Source of the DNA: a virus
DNA length: 23,902 nucleotides
IMG/VR virus record: IMGVR_UViG_3300042892_000642
Coordinates: 1 to 23,902 of that record
Strand: one strand, 5' to 3'
This document shows positions 1 through 6,184 of the stretch, piece by piece (the stretch's first letter is position 1; each line of letters starts with the position of its first letter). Under the pieces are notes generated by a model that saw only the letters and a program-made list of their open reading frames with translations, ran no database searches and had not been told where the DNA came from. The translations under genes were made by a program, and so were the position numbers.

Positions 1-331
1 CAACATACAAAGTCTTTCCAATGTGTCGTCTATTCCTTTGAGTCTAGTTTCCTAGAACAGTATTTCTACTGTGTCCTGCGACCATCTTCTATAGCAGTTA
101 GTTCAGAGTTTAATGTTTAAATTGCTGTATCCATCCTAGGATATTCAACAGGTAAGTGGTTGACTGCTTTTATTTTACACAGGCCATCACTCTGTGCTTG
201 TTAGTCTTGCTTCAATAGACTCCTTCAACGCTCGGTGTTTTTACGCACTCTGCTCCAGATTCTACCACAGTGTCTAACGATTCATAGTATTATGAATGTT
301 GCTGAACCTTACCTTATAATTTACTCTCTAT
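1..331 (-). ncRNA. Candidate structured non-coding RNA, 3' end outside the window
   Basis: No ORF of useful length exists here on the minus strand; every ATG is followed by a stop within a few to about 15 codons. The region lies directly downstream of a perfect sigma70 promoter and is rich in short perfect hairpins. These include ATTCATA/TATGAAT (280-297, 4-nt loop), AGTCT/AGACT (near 205-223), CACAG/CTGTG (near 180-198), TCAAC/GTTGA (145-163) and TATCC/GGATA (near 127-142). Two hairpins abut each other, ACAGTA-GAAA-TACTGT (57-72) and TCTAG-GAAA-CTAGA (43-56), both capped by a GNRA tetraloop. CAAAG/CTTTG could close the last 35 or so bases. No terminator is seen before position 1, so the RNA probably continues. 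I recognise no Rfam family. Large phage RNAs such as GOLLD or ROOL are possible relatives, but this is a guess. An untranslated leader of a gene beyond the window is the main alternative. Confidence 0.55.
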
Positions 332-337
332 GTTATT

Positions 338-366
338 ATTATATAGTCATTTAATTATCTTGTCAA
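338..366 (-). promoter_or_regulatory. Perfect sigma70 promoter (TTGACA-17-TATAAT)
   Basis: The -35 TTGACA lies at 361-366, a 17-base spacer follows, and the -10 TATAAT lies at 338-343. The predicted start is near 331. The -10 is followed by AATAACA, the same extension seen at the cold-shock promoter (11060-11088). It drives the ORF-free region 331-1. No ribosome binding site followed by an ORF is found downstream. Confidence 0.85.
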
Positions 367-403
367 CAAAAATATTGCTGATAATAGGCCTTTTTTAGCC
401 AAA

Positions 404-559
404 TTACTTACGATTGATATGATTGGCGATTTGAGTAATATTAGACTTAGAACGGTTATTTTCACGTTTGAGCAAGTTAACCTGGTCGCGAAGAATCTTC
501 ATTTCTGCTAGCAACAGATTAATCTTCAATTCTAATTCTTTTACTTTTTTATCGTCCAT
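404..559 (-). CDS. Small coiled-coil protein, 51 aa
   Basis: This short gene begins with ATG at 557-559 and stops with TAA at 404-406. A GAGG ribosome binding site sits about 8 bases upstream, inside the acidic-tail codons of the preceding gene, whose stop is 3 bases away. The protein starts MDDKKVKELELK and shows a leucine/isoleucine heptad pattern over about residues 9-35, then a basic asparagine-rich tail ending in INRK. This looks like a single amphipathic helix that dimerises. No family is recognised. It is the last gene of the block before the promoter at 338-366. Confidence 0.7.
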   Translation of the reverse strand: MDDKKVKELELKINLLLAEMKILRDQVNLLKRENNRSKSNITQIANHINRK

Positions 560-562
560 ATA

Positions 563-805
563 TCAATCCTCGTCTTCCTCGTCATCGTAGTATTTAATGT
601 CGAGTTCATCGTCAAGAGTTGCTGCCAATATTCGAATCAATCGAACAACTTCCATCGAACTTAAACTTAGTGTTATACTGGTTGCATCTCCACGAAGGGT
701 TAGGGTAGTTGCGCCAATGTTAGCATCAAATCCTACACGATAGTAATCCTGTAGTTGGGATGACGGAATACCAGGGATTGGGGGGATTGGCGTTGTATCA
801 GTCAT
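563..805 (-). CDS. Hypothetical acidic-tailed small protein, 80 aa
   Basis: The 80-residue protein has a proline-rich N-terminus (PIPPIPGIP), a middle part with alternating hydrophobic residues that suggests beta strands, a leucine-rich helix (about residues 50-66), and an almost purely acidic tail ending DDEEDED. It sits 4 bases downstream of the exonuclease gene and overlaps no neighbour. An acidic tail may mimic nucleic acid or bind a basic partner, but that is inference only. No family is recognised. Confidence 0.7.
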   Translation of the reverse strand: MTDTTPIPPIPGIPSSQLQDYYRVGFDANIGATTLTLRGDATSITLSLSSMEVVRLIRILAATLDDELDIKYYDDEEDED

Positions 806-809
806 AATT

Positions 810-1340
810 TTACCTAGGTCGAATTTTCATTTTAGTGTAGATGTTTTGTACACCCACGGCTTGACGAATAGCGTCCTGTAAGGCATCGTGCTTACTGCCC
901 TGCGGCATGTCTGGATCAAAGCCCAAATCAAATAATGTACGTGTATCTCGCAATTGCCAATATTGCCAGGGAAGATTTTTACCTAGTTGGCGGTATAAGT
1001 TTTCAATAATGACTAAGTCAAAAGTTGCACCGTGCGACCAAAATGCATCACATCCCCATGCAAACTTATGGAACTGATCCATAGCATCCGCAAGTGGAAT
1101 ACGACCTTCTTCACTAAATGCTTCTTCCATAATGGCAGGATCCTGCTTGCCCCACCATTCCAATGTTCGGGGATCGATTTCACGGCCCAGTTTGTCTTGG
1201 TCATCGAGGTCAATTTTAAAATAGATCTTGTCGCCATATCCATTTCCATAGGGATTGAAGTGTACTGCGCCTAAGCTCAGTACTACTGCACTTGGGGAGA
1301 CTGCCATAGTCTCCATATCGATCATTAGATGTTTTGCCAT
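810..1340 (-). CDS. DEDD-family 3'-5' exonuclease (RNase T / DexA / Rv2179c-like)
   Basis: This 176-aa protein is a compact DnaQ-fold exonuclease that would remove nucleotides from 3' ends using two metal ions. The acidic motif DxE is at D8/E10 (MIDMET), the second-motif Asp at D108 (SHGATFDLVIIENLY), and the third motif at H151 and D156 (HDALQDAIRQ), so all DEDDh residues are present. The size fits Rv2179c-like exoribonucleases and the catalytic core of T4 DexA-type exodeoxyribonucleases; sequence alone does not decide between RNA and DNA. The ATG at 1340 has no ribosome binding site. It lies 7 bases after a TATAAT element, so the transcript may start at the start codon itself. The HNH gene ends 21 bases upstream. 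Confidence 0.85.
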   Translation of the reverse strand: MAKHLMIDMETMAVSPSAVVLSLGAVHFNPYGNGYGDKIYFKIDLDDQDKLGREIDPRTLEWWGKQDPAIMEEAFSEEGRIPLADAMDQFHKFAWGCDAFWSHGATFDLVIIENLYRQLGKNLPWQYWQLRDTRTLFDLGFDPDMPQGSKHDALQDAIRQAVGVQNIYTKMKIRPR

Positions 1341-1346
1341 GTGTTT

Positions 1347-1375
1347 ATTATACTTTCTTTTTTAAGAAAAGTAAA
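1347..1375 (-). promoter_or_regulatory. Sigma70-type promoter giving a leaderless transcript
   Basis: A perfect -10 TATAAT lies at 1347-1352, with a weak -35 TTTACT at 1370-1375 (17-base spacer) inside the end of the HNH gene. Six bases separate the -10 from the A of the exonuclease start codon, which places the expected +1 exactly on that A. The -10 continues AAACACA, as at the promoter 3190-3218. The spacer contains an AT-only inverted repeat (TTTCTT/AAGAAA). Confidence 0.55.
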
Positions 1376-1835
1376 GATGTTTAATACCTTCATATAAGGT
1401 ATTCAATTCTTCTAGAGTTTCTATATTATTCTTTAACGTGTTAGCACGTAGACTAATGACAACCATATTGGATACATCGCTACTATTACCTCCGCGGCTG
1501 CGAGCTACTATATGATCTACGCTAGGACGGAACCAATCATTGTTTTCGCCACTGACATTCCTAACTATAGTATTCTTACCTAAACCGTAGTCTAGGGGAG
1601 TATTAAAAATTGGACAACAATCGGGACATTTTTTATAAAGTGCGTCTGCATCACATCCCCACTTTTGACTCATGCTAATGGCCCAAACCTTTTTTAGCAT
1701 GTCCTGTTTTTCTTTACTTTTTAGAAACTCCATGTAAAGATCATTTCGTAGATACGTACTAGCATCAAAATGCCGCCAATACGTTCTACTGATTAAAGAC
1801 TCGTCTACTCGGTCGATGTCTTGTTTCGGAATCAT
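1362..1835 (-). CDS. HNH endonuclease domain protein
   Basis: The protein is 157 aa. A zinc-type CPDC knuckle (C70, C73) precedes a classical HNH core: D107-H108-I, then N123 in DVSNMVV, then N132 with K135 (ANTLKNN). The N-terminal 60 residues are helical and unassigned. HNH proteins of this kind are often homing or mobile endonucleases in T4-like phages, but they also act as effector nucleases in defence. Its ATG overlaps the stop of the upstream DGQHG gene in an ATGA arrangement (1832-1835), so the two are translationally coupled and may act together. Confidence 0.8.
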   Translation of the reverse strand: MIPKQDIDRVDESLISRTYWRHFDASTYLRNDLYMEFLKSKEKQDMLKKVWAISMSQKWGCDADALYKKCPDCCPIFNTPLDYGLGKNTIVRNVSGENNDWFRPSVDHIVARSRGGNSSDVSNMVVISLRANTLKNNIETLEELNTLYEGIKHLYFS

Positions 1836-3157
1836 ACAGATTCTTCTTCAGCTTCTTCCATGTCGTTTACATCGTAAACTTCGCCATTAGCTGTCATAAA
1901 AGGCATGCTAAGATAAAACTCATAGTCGTCGTCTGTTCGAGCAACTGGAGCAAGGCTAACACCAAGACCCCGTGGACTACCTGCTTGACTAGTAATATAC
2001 AAGTCATAGTTCAAAACTGTACTAGCAATAGCCGCACCAATCATGTAACCGCGATTACCTGTATTAGTTTCTGCGGCATCCCGATACCTACTCAAAGGAT
2101 ATTGACCTTTAATTGATGCGTTGACTTCTGGCCAAACTTGTTCTGGCTTATCCCAACGCTCACCGAGGGCTAATGCAATAGCTTGATCCATTTTACGAAT
2201 CTTAGTCTTGTCAGTTTCGAGTTGATTATTCAACAGTTTGCACAGGCCCCACAGTGGCTCATGTGGTACGCTCTTGGTAGGCCACGCATTACGCATAATA
2301 CGAATACCACGTTTGAAAATCTCTTCATCAAATTCTTCAAAGTAATCTAAGAACTTTGCAGTATGTTTTGATTCACCGTCACTAGGAGTCTTGCCACGTG
2401 GGGGGATAAGAGTTACGTGTTCACGATTTAACAATTGATGTAGATCATAATGCACTTGGTCTTCGTGTTTGATACTGCCGACTTCTGTATTCATGCGTAT
2501 AGCACGATTAAGTTGGTTGCGATGATTATCGTAGATGTCTGCAATCATTGCACTAATATTACAAGCAATGAATTGATTAAAGTCGTGATACTCTTGATCG
2601 CTTTCGATATATTGTGCAGGAATCTTTTCAACACCTACCAATGCTAACAGGATAGAACCATGCTGTCCGTCGTTGATGTAGATCTCTGCAGATGAAGTTT
2701 TGCGGCCTTTGCCACCAAACACTAGACTCGAATCAAAATCAACTAACAGGTTAAACAAGTGGACAACGTTAATATTACGTTGGGCACGATAGTTAAGCGC
2801 AATGTCTTCCTGTGAATGTGTTTCCAATCCTTTAACAGCCTTGGCGATATCAAATAACGGCAACTCCCAACCCCATAATGCAGGCTTGAGTGTTGCGGGA
2901 TCAATACTCTTTTTAAGATGCTCTAGTACCAGACGTACTGCGTCAGTAAACTTAACCAGGCCACGATCGTGTGTAGCAATTACACCATCTGTAACTTTTT
3001 TAATACATTTACGAATATTACGTACTTCTGCATCAGTAGCCTGCGACAGTGGGCGACGATTGGCTCGCGGCCCTAGAATACTATCAAGGTCATCACCGTA
3101 GATGTCTTTGATTTCTTCATTGTACCAGCGTACTGGTGTTTTCGATTTAGTTGCCAT
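1832..3157 (-). CDS. DGQHG-motif (ParB-N / DndB-like) protein
   Basis: This 441-aa protein carries YINDGQHGSILLALVGVEK near residue 165. That resembles the DGQHR / DGxHR signature of ParB-N-like and DndB-like proteins, in which a nucleotide- or DNA-binding fold contacts phosphates. A basic helical stretch with DNHRNQLNRAIRMN follows, and the rest is mixed helical with an acidic C-terminus. The Arg of DGQHR is replaced by Gly. It has its own perfect sigma70 promoter upstream and is coupled by ATGA to the HNH gene. The pair could be a nuclease with a DNA-sensing partner, a chromosome-partition-like function, or a modification-related module. The function is not settled from sequence. Confidence 0.65.
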   Translation of the reverse strand: MATKSKTPVRWYNEEIKDIYGDDLDSILGPRANRRPLSQATDAEVRNIRKCIKKVTDGVIATHDRGLVKFTDAVRLVLEHLKKSIDPATLKPALWGWELPLFDIAKAVKGLETHSQEDIALNYRAQRNINVVHLFNLLVDFDSSLVFGGKGRKTSSAEIYINDGQHGSILLALVGVEKIPAQYIESDQEYHDFNQFIACNISAMIADIYDNHRNQLNRAIRMNTEVGSIKHEDQVHYDLHQLLNREHVTLIPPRGKTPSDGESKHTAKFLDYFEEFDEEIFKRGIRIMRNAWPTKSVPHEPLWGLCKLLNNQLETDKTKIRKMDQAIALALGERWDKPEQVWPEVNASIKGQYPLSRYRDAAETNTGNRGYMIGAAIASTVLNYDLYITSQAGSPRGLGVSLAPVARTDDDYEFYLSMPFMTANGEVYDVNDMEEAEEESV

Positions 3158-3189
3158 TTGAACCTCTGTTTCTGTGTTAATATGTGTTT

Positions 3190-3218
3190 ATTATAGCACG
3201 AGTTTGCACTATTGTCAA
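3190..3218 (-). promoter_or_regulatory. Perfect sigma70 promoter (TTGACA-17-TATAAT)
   Basis: The -35 TTGACA is at 3213-3218 and the -10 TATAAT at 3190-3195, with a 17-base spacer. It lies in the 69-base gap between the methyltransferase stop and the DGQHG gene start at 3157. The leader is about 26 bases and contains an AGAGG ribosome binding site. Confidence 0.85.
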
Positions 3219-3226
3219 GCGTTGGT

Positions 3227-4273
3227 TTAACCAAAATCAAATAAGTTTTCAAATTCGGTATCTGCTTGTTCCATAAGTCCGTAGTCAGTAGCTTCGTGTA
3301 CTTCACGTGGAACAAATAACCTATCCATATATTTTGGTATTTGCAGATGAGTCATTCCAATATTCTTACCAAAAAATAATCCAAACTGTTTCTTGTTAAG
3401 TGGCTTGCGGACTGCACATACACAAACATAATCTCGCTGGGCAAAGAAGTCATACAATGCTTGTGGATCATACCCGTACTGCTTACATTGTTTTGGAACA
3501 ATTTCTACCTGTACACTTGGGCGGCATCGATCAATAGTGTCCTTAGCACCTTCAATTACAAATAATTCACTGCCTTCAACATCAATCTTAATAGCATCAA
3601 CATCTTCAAAGTTATAACTGTCAATAGTTCTTGCAGGAACTTTTACAATAAATTCTTCTTTCTTAACCTGAGTAGTCTCGTAGACTGCAAAGTTATGGCC
3701 ACCATGTTCTGGATGATCCTGTATTCCAATAGTTCCGGTATTCCTATTAGTTAGTGCAACCTCATGAACAGTTATTTGTCCATGGATGTTCATTGACTGC
3801 GGTATACCTTTCCAATAGAACCAGCTGTCATTAACAGTATCATCTCTATGGATTGATCCTGCAATATCAGTGCCTGACCAATAGATACCTTTTAAATTAC
3901 TAAGTTTGGCAATTTCAATATTTGCCTTAAGCATAGTAAGAGTAGTAGGAGTAGGCTCAAAACTTTCTACATACTGTGCCCATTCTCCATAGGCAATTGT
4001 GTTGTTGCCTACATTAGCACCTACATCAATAATGCGGCGGGCCTGTGGATAAATGGTTCTAATAAGTCTACTATTGTTACCTTGGTAGTAAACATTGTTT
4101 CCTGAGAAACGGGGTCCTTGTAAATTGTCAATTGATAAAAGCCAATAGCATCTACCAAACTTGTTTATTACTAGGCGGAATTGTGAGTTTTCATATAACC
4201 CACTTGGTTCAACAAATCCGAACAGTTGTTCAAATTCTTGAGAGGTGATGACTGCTGTAATTTTCTGCGGCAT
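3227..4273 (-). CDS. FkbM-family SAM-dependent methyltransferase
   Basis: The protein is 348 aa. The SAM-binding motif I is IIDVGANVGNN (81-91), the acidic loop is ESFEP (E106 region), and the FkbM signature IKIDVEGSE spans 228-236 and is followed by IEGAKDTI. FkbM-type enzymes methylate hydroxyls of sugars and small molecules. Phages often carry them in modification or glycan gene clusters, but the substrate here is unknown. An N-terminal 75-residue extension and an 80-residue C-terminal tail frame the Rossmann core. The ATG at 4273 is preceded by AAGGAG at good spacing. Both a sigma70 promoter (4321-4350) and a late-type AATAAATA motif (4308-4315) lie upstream, so expression through more than one phase is possible. 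Confidence 0.85.
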   Translation of the reverse strand: MPQKITAVITSQEFEQLFGFVEPSGLYENSQFRLVINKFGRCYWLLSIDNLQGPRFSGNNVYYQGNNSRLIRTIYPQARRIIDVGANVGNNTIAYGEWAQYVESFEPTPTTLTMLKANIEIAKLSNLKGIYWSGTDIAGSIHRDDTVNDSWFYWKGIPQSMNIHGQITVHEVALTNRNTGTIGIQDHPEHGGHNFAVYETTQVKKEEFIVKVPARTIDSYNFEDVDAIKIDVEGSELFVIEGAKDTIDRCRPSVQVEIVPKQCKQYGYDPQALYDFFAQRDYVCVCAVRKPLNKKQFGLFFGKNIGMTHLQIPKYMDRLFVPREVHEATDYGLMEQADTEFENLFDFG

Positions 4274-4307
4274 ATTAGTTCTCCTTTCTAATCAATATTC
4301 GCTAAAA

Positions 4308-4315
4308 TATTTATT
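4308..4315 (-). promoter_or_regulatory. Candidate T4-type late promoter (AATAAATA)
   Basis: AATAAATA differs by one base from the T4 late consensus TATAAATA. It lies 34 bases upstream of the methyltransferase start, in the intergenic gap and just downstream of a sigma70 promoter. Confidence 0.4.
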
Positions 4316-4320
4316 AGTTA

Positions 4321-4350
4321 ATTATACAACAGACCTTAGTCTAGAGTCAA
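4321..4350 (-). promoter_or_regulatory. Sigma70 promoter (TTGACT-18-TATAAT)
   Basis: The -35 TTGACT lies at 4345-4350, overlapping the last codons of the bS21 gene, and the -10 TATAAT at 4321-4326, with an 18-base spacer. It would drive the methyltransferase at 4273. Confidence 0.7.
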
Positions 4351-4583
4351 TACATTTTTTTAGGTAAACTTTGATCACGTAATTGCTTATTCCAGCGAGC
4401 CTTTGCGGCTCCTTTTTTACGTTTGCGTTCTGTGGTGGGCTTTTCATAAAACATCTTGGCTCGTACTGTTTCTAATACGCCCGAATCTTCTACTTTTTGT
4501 TTGAATTTACGGAGTGCGACATTAAGTGGCATATCGCCGACGATTACTTTATTGCCAAATCCTGCTTTGTTATTTTTGCTCAT
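4347..4583 (-). CDS. rpsU: Phage-encoded ribosomal protein bS21
   Basis: This 78-aa protein is a recognisable bS21: PLNVALRKFKQ, then GVLETVRAKMFYEKPTTERKRKK, then a basic tail ending PKKMY. The FYEKPTTERKRK core is nearly identical to the bacterial consensus. bS21 sits on the 30S platform near the anti-Shine-Dalgarno and is exchangeable. A phage copy could replace the host protein and bias initiation toward phage mRNAs; that role is an inference made for other large phages. The N-terminus (MSKNNKAGFGN) is about ten residues longer than in E. coli. The gene overlaps the end of clpX by 14 bases, so the two are probably translationally coupled. Confidence 0.93.
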   Translation of the reverse strand: MSKNNKAGFGNKVIVGDMPLNVALRKFKQKVEDSGVLETVRAKMFYEKPTTERKRKKGAAKARWNKQLRDQSLPKKMY

Positions 4584-5802
4584 TCTTTACTTTTTTATCA
4601 AAAACCATGATGGCTGGCTTCCCATCAATCGTATCTTTACTTATCCGAATTGATTTTAAACCACGAGCTACAAGATCTACCGCATCAAACTGATAAGGCA
4701 TTAATATCTTTTCAATAATGTTTTTAAGGCCACGAGCGTTTGTTTTTAATTCTTTAGCTTTCTTAGCAATTTCACGTAAGGCATCTTGTTCAAAATCTAG
4801 ATTAATGCCGTCTAATTCAAACAGGTACTGATATTGTTTGATAGTACTGTTTTTAGTCTCTTTTAAGATGTTGACCAGTTGATCTTCAGTGAGCTCATCC
4901 ACATTGGTAATCAATCCAAATCTGCCTACAAATTCCGGAATTAATCCAAATTTAATAAGGTCTTTAGTTGTTACGTCGTGAAACACGTCCGGGTTATCTT
5001 CTACGTTATCTACATTTGCATGGAAGCCAACACTTCTGGCTCCAGTGCGTTGTTTGATAATTTTGTCAATTCCCACAAAGGCACCGCCACAGATAAACAA
5101 GATACTTCGAGTGTCAATCTCCTGCATGTCGCTACCTGGATGCTTTCTTTTACTTGTTGAAGGTACCCGCATGATACTTCCTTCAATCATCTTGAGCAGG
5201 GCCTGTTGGACCCCTTCGCCGCTGACATCACGGGTAATACTGGCACTTTCGCCTTTACGACTAATTTTATCAATCTCATCAATATAGACAATGCCGCGAG
5301 CAGCTTTTTCTAAGTCACCATCTGCTTCACTAATTAGTCGTGTAAGAATGCTTTCGACATCGTCACCTACATAGCCCGCTTCTGTAATGCCTGTAGCATC
5401 ACAAATGGCAAAAGGTAAGTCTAGGTAATCCGCAATCTTACGTGCCATCATAGTCTTACCGCAACCAGTAGGCCCTAACATAAGCACGTTAGTCTTTTCA
5501 AGTTCGATTGTTTTACTGGGATTGTTAATACGTTTGAAGTGTTGGCTCACGGCTACGCTAAGAGCAATCTTAGCATCGTCTTGCCCAATAACATAATCGT
5601 CAAGGTACTCTTTTATTTTAACGGGGTTTAGTAGTTTAAGTGTATTGGGGAAATTTTTAACTTTCTCGTCTTTGAGTATGTCAATGCATAGTTCTGCACA
5701 GTCGTTACATATAGCGGCATTGTCTCCAACAATTAACTTCTCTACGTCTTCCTTGCTCTTATTGCAAAAATCACATTTGTGATTAGTTTCCGATTTTGTC
5801 AT
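4570..5802 (-). CDS. clpX: ClpX, ATP-dependent unfoldase of ClpXP
   Basis: The protein is 410 aa, near the usual length (about 420), and complete. An N-terminal C4 zinc-binding domain (C10, C13, C32, C35) normally binds adaptors and substrates. The AAA+ core has Walker A GPTGCGKT (110-117), pore-1 GYVG (143-146), Walker B with DEID (175-178), the RKH loop (219-221), which in E. coli ClpX contacts the ssrA tag, and an ARGLKN sensor-2 region. The ClpP-docking loop equivalent to IGF reads VGF (258-260), so interaction with host ClpP is plausible; no clpP is in this window. It overlaps the upstream 133-aa gene by 20 bases and rpsU by 14. The same phage encodes a tmRNA whose tag ends LAA, the ClpX degron. 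A phage-specific target, or replacement of host ClpX, are both possible. Confidence 0.95.
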   Translation of the reverse strand: MTKSETNHKCDFCNKSKEDVEKLIVGDNAAICNDCAELCIDILKDEKVKNFPNTLKLLNPVKIKEYLDDYVIGQDDAKIALSVAVSQHFKRINNPSKTIELEKTNVLMLGPTGCGKTMMARKIADYLDLPFAICDATGITEAGYVGDDVESILTRLISEADGDLEKAARGIVYIDEIDKISRKGESASITRDVSGEGVQQALLKMIEGSIMRVPSTSKRKHPGSDMQEIDTRSILFICGGAFVGIDKIIKQRTGARSVGFHANVDNVEDNPDVFHDVTTKDLIKFGLIPEFVGRFGLITNVDELTEDQLVNILKETKNSTIKQYQYLFELDGINLDFEQDALREIAKKAKELKTNARGLKNIIEKILMPYQFDAVDLVARGLKSIRISKDTIDGKPAIMVFDKKVKNEQK

Positions 5803-6184
5803 TAAATGCTCTTTCTAAGAATGATTCTATCTTAGTTATCCGATTCTGATTGATGAAGTGGCTAACTGCGGATCTGCTTTCGTCTCCGGTTTTGTAGTAG
5901 GTGTTTTTCTTACCTAGGATATATCCACTTAATTGAGCAGTGACATAATTGAGACTGCCTAGATCAATATACTTGTAGTCACATCTAGACAATGCGTAGA
6001 AAAACCATTCTAAACTTATTTCGTGATCATAAAAATAAATGTTAATATGCTCAGTAAGATTAGCGTTGGCCAGCCATTTACTTACTACAGCTTGATCTTC
6101 ATCTGATAGATGTACAAACATAATGCTGTACGATTCATTCTCAAAAAAATCAGGAGGGGTTATTAATGTTATTCTATTGTCCAT
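5783..6184 (-). CDS. Hypothetical protein, 133 aa
   Basis: This small protein has alternating strands and helices (LITPPDFF, YSIMFVHLSDEDQAVVSKWLA, YKYIDLGSLNY) and a basic C-terminal helix. The pattern suggests a small alpha/beta fold, perhaps Rossmann-like without a glycine loop. No catalytic motif is visible. It begins in a TAATG overlap with the membrane-protein stop and runs 20 bases into clpX, so it is co-translated with both. It resembles conserved unknowns of T4-like marine phages by general impression only. Confidence 0.7.
   Translation of the reverse strand: MDNRITLITPPDFFENESYSIMFVHLSDEDQAVVSKWLANANLTEHINIYFYDHEISLEWFFYALSRCDYKYIDLGSLNYVTAQLSGYILGKKNTYYKTGDESRSAVSHFINQNRITKIESFLERAFNDKIGN

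Noticed and set aside
376-400. Intrinsic terminator after the 51-aa gene (GGCTAAAAAAGGCC)
   Set aside because: Only three pairs can form and no U-tract follows at the right place; the promoter follows immediately.
4274-4346. Terminator after rpsU (AGAC/GTCT hairpin)
   Set aside because: A four-pair stem without a U-run; the bases are better explained by the promoter 4321-4350.
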